From: an uncultured Candidatus Saccharibacteria bacterium | GTDB lineage: Bacteria > Patescibacteriota > Saccharimonadia > Saccharimonadales > Saccharimonadaceae | Direction of reading: 5' to 3' | Assembly (NCBI GenBank): GCA_947087275.1 | Contig: CAMUBZ010000001.1 | Location: forward strand, 79,835-143,834 | DNA: 64,000 bases | Notes under the pieces: generated by a model | The model's input: only the letters and a program-made list of their open reading frames with translations | Told to the model about the DNA's origin: nothing | Databases searched by the model: none | Shown here: in pieces, positions 7,570 to 16,300 of the stretch | Layout: every line of letters begins with the position of its first letter | Position numbering within the stretch: position 1 is the stretch's first letter | Position numbers and translations under genes: made by a program

Positions 7570-9108
7570 ATGGATTTTGAAGAACGTGAAAAACAACGAC
7601 GTCGACAACTGATTAAGGTAATTATTGCTGAGGTGGGCATGGCGATTTCGGTGCTTGCGATTGTGGTGGTGGCGACTTTGGCGGCAATGGGTTTTTTTGT
7701 TACTAGTAGTGGCAAAATTGAGCAGTCTGGATTGGTGCAAATTCACTCGATGCCGAATGGAGCGACGGTAGAGATTGATGGTAGTACGGTATTTTCGCGT
7801 ACGAATTTGAGTCGGAGTTTGACCCCGGGGGAGCATAGTATTAAGCTGTCACGTGATGGCTATGATTCTTGGCAAAGAACAATCAAAATGTCTTCTGGTA
7901 TGCTTTTGCGCTTGTATTATCCGCGTTTGTTTTTGCTAAACCGGAAACCAGAAGTTGCTTTGCACTTAGAAAAAAGTCTAGAATTTTATTTGCCATCAAA
8001 TGATCAAACCTATATATTATATGCCGCAGCAGATAGTGCGGTGTGGAATGTGATTAATATTCGAGACGATGAGCCCAAAGTGACGCAGCTGGATTTGAGT
8101 ACGATTTTGCCAGGAGTGACGGAGGGTAAGTTTTTGGGCAAAGTAGAAAGTTTGAAATGGAACAATAATAGTGATAGTGTGTTGGCGAAAATTGCTTACG
8201 AAGATCAAGCAGAATGGATTTTGATTAACTTGAAGGATACCAAACAGAGTTTGAACTTGACACGAACGTTTGGCTTGGAGTTTACGCAGGTAGAGATGAT
8301 TGATGATGGGGCGGCGCAGCTGTTTGCTTTAGAAAATCAGCATCTTAGGCGGATTAACACCGGGGATCAGTCGATTTCGCGGGTGTTGCTGCATAATGTG
8401 CTGAGTTTTGCGAACAGCAAGACGAATGTGATTTATGTAATGTCGCAAGTTACTGAGGAAGAGACGGAAAAAGTGGTTGGCGTGTATCGTGATGGCGAGA
8501 AAGGTGGCACCACGCTAGTAAAGGCCTCCAATAATGCCGTCGTGACAGTGGCATTGACACGATATTATGACGAAGATTACTTAGCTTACGCGATTAATAA
8601 TGAGCTAAGTGTGTATTATGGGGCGTTGCCAACATATCGGGAAGATGCTCAGAACACAGACTTTTCGAGCCTCAAAACTTTGATGGACAAAGTGAAGTTG
8701 CAGACTGCGCCAACGCAGTTTAGTTTGAGCCCAGAAGGTGAATATATTATCGCTTCACGAGGGCGGCAATTTACGGTAGTGGATTTGGAGATGGGAGAAC
8801 TGATTGAGTATGAAGCCATGGCTTCGGATTTGGCCTGGTTAGACGAAGCGATGTTGACGGCGGTGGTGGACGATGCGCTATGGGTGTGGGATTTTGATGA
8901 TGGTAATCGACGCGAAATGGTGCGTTATGTGGCGGATACCGATGATACGGATGATGAGAATATTGTTGAGCATGAAGCGATTACGACGATTTCTCGTACA
9001 AAATTAGCGAATTATCCGGCGGTGATTTCTGACAATAATAAATGGATGTATTATTTGACCGAAACTAAGACTGGTTTGGCGTTGACGCGTGAGCGGATTC
9101 GCGATTAG
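7570..9108 (+). CDS. PEGA domain-containing membrane-anchored protein
   Basis: A 512-residue envelope protein. It has a short basic N-terminus, one membrane helix (about 18-45), then a PEGA domain (about 56-110: IHSMPNGATVEIDGS and LTPGEHSIKLSRDGYDSW) and a long beta-rich C-terminal region with WD40/YVTN-like repeats such as FSLSPEGEYIIASRG. PEGA domains are surface beta domains of unclear binding role; the propeller-like part may bind peptides or glycans (inference). The gene ends three bases before the convergent sortase gene. Confidence 0.8.
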   Translation: MDFEEREKQRRRQLIKVIIAEVGMAISVLAIVVVATLAAMGFFVTSSGKIEQSGLVQIHSMPNGATVEIDGSTVFSRTNLSRSLTPGEHSIKLSRDGYDSWQRTIKMSSGMLLRLYYPRLFLLNRKPEVALHLEKSLEFYLPSNDQTYILYAAADSAVWNVINIRDDEPKVTQLDLSTILPGVTEGKFLGKVESLKWNNNSDSVLAKIAYEDQAEWILINLKDTKQSLNLTRTFGLEFTQVEMIDDGAAQLFALENQHLRRINTGDQSISRVLLHNVLSFANSKTNVIYVMSQVTEEETEKVVGVYRDGEKGGTTLVKASNNAVVTVALTRYYDEDYLAYAINNELSVYYGALPTYREDAQNTDFSSLKTLMDKVKLQTAPTQFSLSPEGEYIIASRGRQFTVVDLEMGELIEYEAMASDLAWLDEAMLTAVVDDALWVWDFDDGNRREMVRYVADTDDTDDENIVEHEAITTISRTKLANYPAVISDNNKWMYYLTETKTGLALTRERIRD

Positions 9109-9111
9109 CAC

Positions 9112-10440
9112 TTAATTACCAAAGATGCCATTCCAGAGGTTTTCGAAGAAGGATGGTTCGTTGGCAGGCATAGCATCGTCGCTGGTGCTAGGAGTTTCTT
9201 CTGGGAGACTTGGCTCGGCAACATTGTCGCTGCTATAGGCAGGGCTGATTTGTTCGGCGCTAATGAGTAGGCGGTAGCGCGAAGTGCCAAGCGGGGTGCA
9301 GGTGATTAAGGTGAGCATGGGGCGATCGGTATCGTAAATTAGGGCGGCAACATCAGTTGGCTCTACGACTTTGCTGCTGGTCATTTGATAAGTGTAGCGG
9401 ACAGATTCGTAGTTGATGTAAATAAGGTCGCCAACTTCAAGACGTTCTAGTCCGGAGAAGATAAACTTGTAGGGATTACTACTATAAATATCGCCGGCAG
9501 AGTGACCGGAGATGGCAAGATTGCCAATTTGCCCGGGTAAGGCATTAGCCCCAGGAATGGAAAACTGGGCAACGCCTTGGTTCATGGCAGTGTTGACTTC
9601 GGATGTACTGATGCCAAAGGCGACGGGTACGTCAACATTGAGTTTGGGAATAATTAGGCGGGGTTCTGGTGAGACAGGCTGTGTGATACTAGGATCAACG
9701 GCTGTTAGGCTGGTATTGACAGAGCCAGTGTCGGGGGAAATGTAGGCCATAATTGGCGCAAAGATACGGCGATTGTATTGTAAAAATAGCGCTACTAGAA
9801 CAATAATGGCAAAGATAATGATGGGTGTAAGATGTCGCAAGTTGCGTTTGCGCTCGGTGGCGCCTGTAGCGATGCGCTCAGTCTTCATTTTTTCGGTTTC
9901 GAGATAGGTTTGGGCGGCTTTGGCATAGTATTCACTATAATAGTTTTTGTAGTAATCTTGCCAAGCCGAATGATATTTTTGCCATTCTTCAGAAATGGCT
10001 TCTTGGTTGACTGGCGTATCTTTGAGCGCACTGGGTGTTTCCGCTACGTTGTAATTGGTTTCGCCAACATAAGTTTGTGGTTCGGCAGGGGCAGTATAAG
10101 AAGTTTCAGTTGGTGTGGCGTAATCTTGCTGGTAGTTGGTAGAGCTGGCTGGAGTTGATCCCTGACTATAGACTGGAGTGCGTTGATATTCGGCGGTGGG
10201 ATAGTTGATATTGCTATGTGACCAGTCGGGCTGGACTGGTTGAGGCTGAGAAGTGGTTTCGTTGAAACGATTGGTGTGGCGCTCGCGGTTTTTGATTAAG
10301 CGCTCGCGAGAACTAGCGGGAAGATTGCGCAGATTTTCAACGGTTGAAGAATAGACCGCAAGTACTTTCTTGCGGGCAATTTCGGCTGCAGTCTGACGTT
10401 GCCGATCTGAGGAAGATAGCCCACCGTTTTCTGAATCCAT
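9112..10440 (-). CDS. Sortase (class D/E-like) with long cytoplasmic N-terminus
   Basis: A 442-residue membrane transpeptidase. A Gln/Tyr/Ser-rich N-terminus (about 1-195) precedes one membrane helix (about 207-225) and the sortase domain (about 262-400). Catalytic His is in ISGHSAGD, Cys in TLITCTPLG and Arg in TSRYRLLI. Sortases attach surface proteins to the cell wall or build pili; no LPxTG-type substrate is obvious in this window, so the substrate is unknown. The N-terminal extension is much longer than usual. TATAAT lies nine bases before the ATG. Exact class not certain. Confidence 0.9.
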   Translation of the reverse strand: MDSENGGLSSSDRQRQTAAEIARKKVLAVYSSTVENLRNLPASSRERLIKNRERHTNRFNETTSQPQPVQPDWSHSNINYPTAEYQRTPVYSQGSTPASSTNYQQDYATPTETSYTAPAEPQTYVGETNYNVAETPSALKDTPVNQEAISEEWQKYHSAWQDYYKNYYSEYYAKAAQTYLETEKMKTERIATGATERKRNLRHLTPIIIFAIIVLVALFLQYNRRIFAPIMAYISPDTGSVNTSLTAVDPSITQPVSPEPRLIIPKLNVDVPVAFGISTSEVNTAMNQGVAQFSIPGANALPGQIGNLAISGHSAGDIYSSNPYKFIFSGLERLEVGDLIYINYESVRYTYQMTSSKVVEPTDVAALIYDTDRPMLTLITCTPLGTSRYRLLISAEQISPAYSSDNVAEPSLPEETPSTSDDAMPANEPSFFENLWNGIFGN

Positions 10441-10471
10441 ATAATTTTTATTATATCACATAAAAGTGTGT

Positions 10472-10477
10472 TATAAT
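10472..10477 (+). promoter_or_regulatory. -10 box of tRNA-Leu
   Basis: TATAAT 13 bases upstream of the tRNA 5' end, with GTGT before it. It is divergent from the sortase promoter (TATAAT on the minus strand at 10450-10455). Confidence 0.6.
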
Positions 10478-10489
10478 AGAATTACAAAC

Positions 10490-10576
10490 GGGCGAGTGGC
10501 GGAATTGGTAGACGCGCTAGACTCAAAATCTGGTTCTCGCAAGGGAGTGAGGGTTCGATTCCCTCCCCGCCCACCA
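10490..10576 (+). tRNA. tRNA-Leu (anticodon CAA)
   Basis: An 87-base tRNA with a long variable arm. The anticodon arm CTAGA/TCTGG has loop CTCAAAA, anticodon CAA for TTG codons. The T arm is GAGGG-TTCGATT-CCCTC and CCA is encoded at 10574-10576. The acceptor stem has one A-C mismatch at the sixth pair. Confidence 0.95.
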
Positions 10577-10617
10577 ATAAAATAACCTTGATTATATGTC
10601 AAGGTTATTTTATTGGT
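10573..10617. terminator. 19-bp perfect hairpin terminator joined to tRNA-Leu
   Basis: Perfect 19-base arms, 10573-10591 and 10599-10617, with a 7-base loop. The 5' arm begins with the ACCA of the tRNA. The AT-rich outer stem gives T-rich sequence on both strands, so it can stop both the tRNA transcript and the convergent CAP gene. Confidence 0.75.
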
Positions 10618-10643
10618 ATAATTAGGCAGGTACAAACCCGATT

Positions 10644-11732
10644 TCAACGGAAGAGTTGGACGGCATAAGTGGCGCCTTGGAAACGGTAGAAACCGATACC
10701 AATTTTGGTGAATGCGGTATCAATCATATTAGCGTAATGCCCGGCGGAATTGCGCCAGATTTTGGCCATTGCGGTACCATTGGCAGAAGAACTATAAGCG
10801 ATATTTTCACCGTAGAATCCAGAAATCCCAAGTTCGCTGGTGATTCCCCAGATACTATTACCATTGGGACGCTGATGCGCAAAGACATTAGACCAAGCCA
10901 TTTCGATAGCGCGGATTTCGGCTGCAGTGGTGAGATCTTCGTCTAGGGTGAGTGGTGTGGCGCCGACTTCAGTACGGTAACTGTTTGTAGCAGTAAGGAT
11001 TTGGTTAATATTGGTACGCTCGGCAGATTTTTGCTGAATAGCCTCAGATTTGATTTGGGCGGTGGTGCCGTTGTAACCGGAATAATCACATTTGTTGTAG
11101 GTGCTGGTACTATTGAGCTTTTTGCTGCCGTCGCTATACAAATCGTAAATGACTTTTTTCTCGGTCCAGCACGATGTCCCATACTTACTGACGACATTAG
11201 ACTTGGTGACATCTTCAATATATTTAACAAAAGTGGGTGCAGGAGTGTTGGTCGTGGGTTGCGTAGTGTTGGTATTGGTGTTTGACGTGGAGGAGTTAGT
11301 AGTTGGCTTTTTGGTGGAGACGCTTGGCACTGTGGTATTGGTGGATTGATTGGTGCTAGTGGTTTTGTTGGAAGTTGAAGTAGAATTATTAGCAGTGTCT
11401 TTGCTACCTTCCGTGCTTGTTTCAGTTGTGTCCGTTTTACTCTCAGAGTTTTCTGTCGTCTGGGCGATTTCGACTGGCTTATAAACTGTCACTTCGTCCG
11501 CAGAGTTATTTGTTGCAACGTCAGTGCTAGACTCGCTAATCTTTGGTAAACACAGAATACTGATGGCGGTGGTACCGGCAATGATTAGTAAGCCAATGAT
11601 GATGGCAGTAATGATCGCAATTTGATTACGGTGTGATGTATGTTGCTTTGTAGCCTGAGGTGGGCTTACGGCTTGAGTTTTTGTAGATTTAGTAGTATTG
11701 GTTTTGGAATTACTTTTGCTCTTATTTGCCAT
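10644..11732 (-). CDS. CAP (SCP/PR-1) domain surface protein
   Basis: A 362-residue membrane-anchored protein. It has a basic N-terminus, one membrane helix (about 42-62), a long Ser/Thr/Asn-rich stalk (about 75-175) and a C-terminal CAP domain (about 240-362). CAP signatures seen are NSYRTEVGATPL, MAWSNVFAHQRPNG, GENIAYSS and WRNSAGHYANM. Bacterial CAP proteins are secreted and of mostly unknown function. Start at ATG 11732: GAGGAG is six bases upstream, whereas the frame opens five codons earlier. Confidence 0.9.
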   Translation of the reverse strand: MANKSKSNSKTNTTKSTKTQAVSPPQATKQHTSHRNQIAIITAIIIGLLIIAGTTAISILCLPKISESSTDVATNNSADEVTVYKPVEIAQTTENSESKTDTTETSTEGSKDTANNSTSTSNKTTSTNQSTNTTVPSVSTKKPTTNSSTSNTNTNTTQPTTNTPAPTFVKYIEDVTKSNVVSKYGTSCWTEKKVIYDLYSDGSKKLNSTSTYNKCDYSGYNGTTAQIKSEAIQQKSAERTNINQILTATNSYRTEVGATPLTLDEDLTTAAEIRAIEMAWSNVFAHQRPNGNSIWGITSELGISGFYGENIAYSSSANGTAMAKIWRNSAGHYANMIDTAFTKIGIGFYRFQGATYAVQLFR

Positions 11733-11790
11733 TTTGGCTCCTCGCATAGTAGAGTTAATTTTCTTTATTATACCACAAATCTACGAATAT

Positions 11791-11818
11791 AAAAATCCCC
11801 TCGTTTGAGGGGATTTTT
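11791..11818. terminator. Bidirectional intrinsic terminator
   Basis: Perfect 12-base arms (AAAAATCCCCTC / GAGGGGATTTTT) with loop GTTT. It lies after the stop of the 11833-12540 gene and upstream of the CAP gene promoter. Confidence 0.9.
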
Positions 11819-11832
11819 GGTAACCGAATAAA

Positions 11833-12540
11833 TTATTGGTTGATGACGAGAGATTTCATGATTTCTTCGCCAACTTTACCCCATTCGCCGCGCATGTCAT
11901 CAAGACAGTTGAAGGAAATAACAGCAAGTTTGCCGTCATAGGAGAAGAAGATCATGTGATTGAAGATGTCTTCGTCGGTATAGTCGGTAACCATTTTGAT
12001 TTCGCCAACTTTGTGGCCGTTGACTTCGTAAGATCGGGTCTTGATGTCTTTGGCTTCGGCAGCATCAAAGACTTGTTCCATGGCGTCGAGGTAGGTTTCG
12101 ATCTGCTCGTTGCTCAGGGCATTTTCTGGTTTGCTGAGAGCAAGGTTGACAGTGTTGTCTTTGTTGGTGAGAACTAGATCTGGAGCATCGCTAGTACCGT
12201 AGTCTTCGGCGATTTGCTCAGCGCTCATTGTAGTGAATTCGGCTGGAGCCAAAAGTTTGTAATTGAAACCATCAAGAGAGACATATTTGGCGTCAATTTT
12301 GTTACCTTTGCCGTTTTCGAGGACTTGGGCAGTTTCGGTCTTATCGTCTTCCTTCTTGCCTTCGTCGTCTTTGTTGCCGGTGAGCTGGATAATGCAAAAG
12401 ATAGCGCCAGCGATAATTACGGCGGCGACGATAATGCCGATGATAACTTTCCATGGGAAATTATTGGTTGATTTTGCAGTTGCTTTGGCTGGTTTGGTAT
12501 CTTGAGCCTTAGCAGTGGTTGTTTTGCGTGCTTCTGCCAC
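11833..12540 (-). CDS. Single-pass membrane protein with PsbP/DcrB-like extracellular domain (tentative)
   Basis: A 235-residue protein. It has a Lys/Ala/Thr-rich cytoplasmic N-terminus, one membrane helix (about 31-53), an acidic Lys/Asp linker and an outside domain of about 150 residues. That domain ends in a pattern (FFSYDGKLAVISFNC and later EEIMKSLVI) resembling PsbP/DcrB folds; this is a weak assignment. Start is GTG 12540 with AAAAGGAG upstream. It has its own promoter (12570-12598) inside the end of the neighbouring efflux gene and a strong terminator, so it is monocistronic. Function unknown. Confidence 0.7.
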   Translation of the reverse strand: MAEARKTTTAKAQDTKPAKATAKSTNNFPWKVIIGIIVAAVIIAGAIFCIIQLTGNKDDEGKKEDDKTETAQVLENGKGNKIDAKYVSLDGFNYKLLAPAEFTTMSAEQIAEDYGTSDAPDLVLTNKDNTVNLALSKPENALSNEQIETYLDAMEQVFDAAEAKDIKTRSYEVNGHKVGEIKMVTDYTDEDIFNHMIFFSYDGKLAVISFNCLDDMRGEWGKVGEEIMKSLVINQ

Positions 12541-12569
12541 GATAAACTCCTTTTACTTAACTTATGTTT

Positions 12570-12598
12570 ATTGTAGCAGTTATTTGGATTTGTGACAA
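12570..12598 (-). promoter_or_regulatory. Promoter of the 12540 gene
   Basis: Minus strand TTGTCA (12593-12598), 17 bases, TACAAT (12570-12575). The -35 lies in the last codons of the upstream cation-efflux gene. Confidence 0.65.
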
Positions 12599-13479
12599 TG
12601 CTGATGTGCGTGAGTATGTGGAAGTGAGGTTTCTAATTTGCAAGTTTCTTCGTTGCAATGTTCTGTAGGGCTTTCCATTTCTATAGTGCTGTGTGCGATG
12701 TGGTGTTCTGCGAGTTCGGCTTTGATTTGCTGCTTTAATTTTGCATTAGGCGTTGCGGTAACGACGTGTAATGTAGCGTAATTATGAAAGCCGTCGAGGC
12801 TCCAGACATGTAGGTGATGAATATCCTTGACATCAGGTACCATCAGAAGATGTTCTTTGATGTCGCCCAGCGAAATTCCGGTTGGAGTCTTTTCTAGGAA
12901 CACGTTGAGGATAGAAAGGAAGTTACTAAAAGCCTGTTTGAGGATAAAGAGTGCAACCAAAATTGAGAGGATTGGGTCGATGTAGGTAATATCGGTGAAG
13001 CGCATAATGATGGCTCCAATCAAAACCACAGCCCAGCCAAGAACATCTTCGAGCATATGTAAGTTGACGGATTTTTGATTGAGCGAGCCTTTGTCGCGGG
13101 TGATGTAGGCGGCGAGAAAGTTGATTACAACGCCGATAATGGCGAGAACGATCATACCGTTATAGTTGATTTCTGCTGGGTTAAAAATTCGTATAATGGC
13201 GCTAGCGATGACGAATACTGAGCCAAAAAGTAAGATGAGTGTCGTAATCATACCGCCAACGAGGGAGTAGCGAATGTAGCCATAAGTATAGTTGGCGTCG
13301 GGGTGTTTGGTGCTTTTCTTTTCGAGAAAATAAGAAATACCAATGCTGATGGCGTCGCCGAGGTCATGAATGGCGTCAGACATGATGGCCGTACTATTGG
13401 TGAAGGCTCCGCCGATGAATTCGTAAATTGAGAACCCAAGGTTGAGCAAAAAAGCGATTAAGATTTTATTTTTGGACAT
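12580..13479 (-). CDS. Cation diffusion facilitator (CzcD-like metal exporter)
   Basis: A 299-residue proton/metal antiporter, probably for Zn(II) or related ions. Six membrane helices are visible. The transport-site motifs are SDAIHDLGD (helix 2, about 34-42) and HMLEDVLG (helix 5, about 142-149). The cytoplasmic C-terminal domain carries HHLHVWSLDG, and the tail is Cys/His-rich (HCNEETCK and HTHAHQHCHK), likely a metal chelator. A small inverted repeat (TTGTA/TACAA at 13509-13523) sits about 30 bases upstream and could be an operator. Confidence 0.92.
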   Translation of the reverse strand: MSKNKILIAFLLNLGFSIYEFIGGAFTNSTAIMSDAIHDLGDAISIGISYFLEKKSTKHPDANYTYGYIRYSLVGGMITTLILLFGSVFVIASAIIRIFNPAEINYNGMIVLAIIGVVINFLAAYITRDKGSLNQKSVNLHMLEDVLGWAVVLIGAIIMRFTDITYIDPILSILVALFILKQAFSNFLSILNVFLEKTPTGISLGDIKEHLLMVPDVKDIHHLHVWSLDGFHNYATLHVVTATPNAKLKQQIKAELAEHHIAHSTIEMESPTEHCNEETCKLETSLPHTHAHQHCHKSK

Positions 13480-13599
13480 AAAAAGTTTCCTGATATTTAG
13501 GTATAAGTGTTGTAGAAATTACAACATGTTGCAAGATAGGTCCATAAAATCATTGTCGCTGACGGTGACTGACAAACTTCTAACTTAGAGTATAGCGGA

Positions 13600-14139
13600 T
13601 TAATGTTGAGATTGCAAGTAGCGGAGGTAATAATTCCAACAAACTGGCTTGTCGGTAATGCTGGCAGTGTCGTTTGTGATGAAATTCGCAAAGTCGTCAA
13701 CACTAATCCAATTGACTTCTTGGACTTCTTCGGGCTGTAATTTGATTTGCGAGGGATCTAAGTCGAGATGCGTAACGAAGTAATCGTTGAAGTGACGGTT
13801 GATGATATTTCCTTCGATGTTTTCTGAAGTTGAACTGCCGATGTGAAGCAAATCTTGAGGTTGGAGTATGATACCGAGTTCTTCTTTGGCTTCGCGTAGG
13901 GCGGCTTGGTACCCAAATTCGCCAGCGTCCACGTGCCCACCAACAGCAACATCCCACATATCGGGCCACATCTTCTTGGATTTGCTACGTTTTTGTAATA
14001 GGACCTTTTGGCCATCGGTACTTACAATAAAAACTACAATGGCGCGATGCCAGAGCCCTTGATTATGGCACTCGCTACGAGTGGCGGTTTGACCAGTAAA
14101 ACCGCCGTGTTGATCCAAGACATCGAACTTTTCTTCCAT
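13600..14139 (-). CDS. Nudix hydrolase (YfcD/Idi-like)
   Basis: A 179-residue Nudix protein. The Nudix box is complete: GHVDAGEFGYQAALREAKEE followed by LGI. The N-terminal signature ATRSECHNQGLWHRA resembles YfcD and isopentenyl-diphosphate isomerase-like Nudix proteins; the substrate is not known. TGCTATAAT lies exactly six bases before the ATG, so the mRNA should be leaderless. It is divergent from a paralogous Nudix gene at 14254. Confidence 0.9.
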   Translation of the reverse strand: MEEKFDVLDQHGGFTGQTATRSECHNQGLWHRAIVVFIVSTDGQKVLLQKRSKSKKMWPDMWDVAVGGHVDAGEFGYQAALREAKEELGIILQPQDLLHIGSSTSENIEGNIINRHFNDYFVTHLDLDPSQIKLQPEEVQEVNWISVDDFANFITNDTASITDKPVCWNYYLRYLQSQH

Positions 14140-14189
14140 ACCATAATTATAGCATGGTATAATTATGGTAATGTAACTTTGGAGAGATT

Positions 14190-14261
14190 ATGGATTTAAG
14201 GCTAGCCTTATTTTCTACAGTGGGTAGAAAATATAAGTCGTTAGGGGGCGTCAATGACTGA
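14190..14261 (+). CDS. Possible 23-codon upstream ORF overlapping the second Nudix start
   Basis: ATG 14190 has GGAGAG three to four bases upstream. The frame encodes 23 residues (MDLRLALFSTVGRKY then KSLGGVND) and stops at TGA 14259-14261, overlapping the Nudix ATG at 14254. Inside it lie a palindrome AAGGCTAGCCTT (14198-14209) and a hairpin with arms ATTTTCTAC/GTAGAAAAT. It could be a leader peptide or a translational-coupling device. Coding status is unproven. Confidence 0.4.
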   Translation: MDLRLALFSTVGRKYKSLGGVND

Positions 14262-14799
14262 ATTGATTGATGTTTTGGATGAAAACGGGATTAAAACCGG
14301 GCGTGTGGCGACGCGTGATGAAGTGCATCGTGAGGGGCTGTGGCACCGTTGTATTGTGGTGGCGATTATTAATGATAAGAATGAGATTTTGCTACAGCAA
14401 CGTAGCCACAATAAGAAAAAGAATCCCGATATGTGGGACATATCGGCTGCTGGACATATTTCGGCGGGCCAAGATTCCCTGTCAGCAGCCGCACGAGAGA
14501 TAAATGAAGAAGTCAGTGTGGATTTGGGGCGGCATGTGGACATTAGCGATTTTCGTTATATGTTTTGTTTTAGGAAAGAACAAGTAATTGACGAAGGATA
14601 TATTGATCGTCAGTTTTTTGATTTCTTTATTTTGCGCCAACCGAATTTGACTTTGGAAAAAGTGAAGATGCAAGAGAGTGAAGTGCAAGCAGTAAAACTC
14701 TGTACGATGTCGGAGTTGCGGACGCTAATTGAGAATCATGAACTTGTAGAACGTGATGCGGTATATGCTGCGTTGGAAAATTATATTTTTAACATTTAG
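14254..14799 (+). CDS. Nudix-fold protein with degenerate Nudix box
   Basis: A 181-residue paralogue of the divergent 14139 gene; both share the ATRxExHxxGLWHR signature. Its Nudix box reads [20 protein letters not shown] followed by VSV. The first conserved Glu is Gln and the terminal Gly is Ser, so activity may be altered; the REXXEE metal ligands remain. First gene of a plus-strand run of closely spaced or overlapping genes through 18760. AGGGGG lies just upstream of the ATG. Confidence 0.85.
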   Translation: MTELIDVLDENGIKTGRVATRDEVHREGLWHRCIVVAIINDKNEILLQQRSHNKKKNPDMWDISAAGHISAGQDSLSAAAREINEEVSVDLGRHVDISDFRYMFCFRKEQVIDEGYIDRQFFDFFILRQPNLTLEKVKMQESEVQAVKLCTMSELRTLIENHELVERDAVYAALENYIFNI

Positions 14800-14810
14800 G
14801 ATGGCGTGAA

Positions 14811-15071
14811 ATGAACGAGGTAAAAATTAAGCATATTTATAAACATTTTAAGGGTGACTTGTATCTTGTGGAGGACGTTGCGATACATAGCGAGACGAAA
14901 GAAAAGTATGTTGTATATCGGGCGCTGTATGGTGACAATGAATTATATATTCGCCCGTACGACATGTTTGTTTCTGAAGTTGACCACGAAAAATATCCTG
15001 AAGTGGCGCAGCAATATCGCTTTGAATTGCAGGATATTAGAAGCGTGCATGAAGGAAGAGAGGTAAAATGA
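14811..15071 (+). CDS. DUF1653 domain protein
   Basis: An 86-residue soluble protein that is almost entirely a DUF1653 domain: [37 protein letters not shown] and MFVSEV. The function of the domain is unknown. The start ATG 14811 is 12 bases after the Nudix stop, and its end overlaps the SDR start (ATGA), indicating coupling. Confidence 0.85.
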   Translation: MNEVKIKHIYKHFKGDLYLVEDVAIHSETKEKYVVYRALYGDNELYIRPYDMFVSEVDHEKYPEVAQQYRFELQDIRSVHEGREVK

Positions 15072-15730
15072 AGCGTGTAATTTTGACTGGTGCAAGTGAT
15101 GGACTGGGGAGGGCTTTTGGTAAGAAATGTGTAGAATGTGGAGTTGAGGTGGTTGCGTTGTGTCGTACGGAGCCGGATTATCCATGTGTATTCTTGCCGA
15201 CGGATTTGATGGACGAATCGTCGATGAAAGAGACTTGCGACAAGATTCGTAAAGAATTCTCGGGTTTTGATGCTTTGATTAATTGCGCTGGTATTCAAAA
15301 GGTGCAGGAAAATGGTGAGGTGGACTATGGGGATATGGAAGAACTATTTCGCGTTAATACATTGGCGCCGATTTTTCTGACGTCGGAATTGTTTGGGTGT
15401 ATCGAAGAATCTGGTGCTGATATTTTGAATGTGGGTTCAACTTGTGGGACTAAGCCAGGTTATCAAGGTGAAGTTGCTTATACAACATCAAAGTGGGGTT
15501 TGTGTGGTACGAGTTATACTTTGCAAAGTGAACTCAAGGCGACTGATTGTCGCGTAATCCAATTTAATCCTGGCGGCATGAATACGCGGATTAAAGCGAA
15601 AGATACTGGCATCGAAGTTACTGATCCAGAGAATTGGATGAAACCAGAAGATGTCGCTGACGTGATGCTCTATGTTTTGAATTTGCCAAAGCAGTTGGAA
15701 GTAAGTGAAATAACTATAAACCGAAAGTAG
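15068..15730 (+). CDS. Short-chain dehydrogenase/reductase
   Basis: A 220-residue classical SDR oxidoreductase using NAD(P). Visible are [12 protein letters not shown] (cofactor loop, residues 7-18), INCAGIQ (NNAG-type), the catalytic Ser in NVGSTCGT and the YxxxK pair in AYTTSKWG. Short but complete core. The substrate cannot be read from the sequence. It overlaps the DUF1653 stop by four bases. Confidence 0.9.
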   Translation: MKRVILTGASDGLGRAFGKKCVECGVEVVALCRTEPDYPCVFLPTDLMDESSMKETCDKIRKEFSGFDALINCAGIQKVQENGEVDYGDMEELFRVNTLAPIFLTSELFGCIEESGADILNVGSTCGTKPGYQGEVAYTTSKWGLCGTSYTLQSELKATDCRVIQFNPGGMNTRIKAKDTGIEVTDPENWMKPEDVADVMLYVLNLPKQLEVSEITINRK

Positions 15731-15736
15731 GTAGAA

Positions 15737-16300
15737 ATGCAAGAAAATTATTTTTTGATTCATGGAAGTTTTGGTAGCCCGTTTGTGAATTGGCTGCCGT
15801 GGCTACATAAAGAATTGCGTAAGCGTAGCAAAGAAGTCTATACGCCAGATTTTCCGACGGGCATTGGATTTCAGAATTATGAAAATTGGTCAAAATTATT
15901 GAAAGTATATTTAGATGCTGGCCTGATTACGGAAAACACGATTATCTTTGCACATTCGATTGCGCCGGTTTTTATTTGTAAATTCTTGGTTGAGAACAAA
16001 GTGCAGGTAAAAAAGTTGGTGTTTGTCTGTGGATTTAACAACTATCTTGGTATTGACGAAGATTATGATAGTGTGAATCGCGGAATGTATTTTGAGAATT
16101 TGGGCGATGTGAAAAAGTATTGTGATGAGATAGTTTGTTTCTATACTAAGAATGATCCATATGTGAGTTATGAAGCAGAAAAGAAATTTGCGGATGCAGT
16201 GGCGACATGGCAAATCGTGATTGATGATGGTGGGCACCTAAACTCGGAAAGTGGCTATCGGGAATTTCCGGAATTATTAGAATTTGTGGAGGAGGAATGA
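15737..16300 (+). CDS. RBBP9/YdeN-like alpha/beta hydrolase
   Basis: A 187-residue small serine hydrolase of the RBBP9/YdeN group. The oxyanion region is LIHGSFGSP (residues 7-15) and the nucleophile elbow is FAHSIAP, a departure from GHSxG that is common in this family. The Asp is probably in TKNDPYVS and the His in DDGGHLNSESG. Substrate unknown. Preceded by GTAGG a few bases upstream and overlapping the next gene by four bases. Confidence 0.85.
   Translation: MQENYFLIHGSFGSPFVNWLPWLHKELRKRSKEVYTPDFPTGIGFQNYENWSKLLKVYLDAGLITENTIIFAHSIAPVFICKFLVENKVQVKKLVFVCGFNNYLGIDEDYDSVNRGMYFENLGDVKKYCDEIVCFYTKNDPYVSYEAEKKFADAVATWQIVIDDGGHLNSESGYREFPELLEFVEEE

Noticed and set aside
12214..12471. Long antisense ORFs opposite real genes (for example here and at 2075-2782, 58301-58924)
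   Set aside because: They are shadows caused by codon bias of the well-supported genes on the other strand, with no ribosome sites or recognisable domains.
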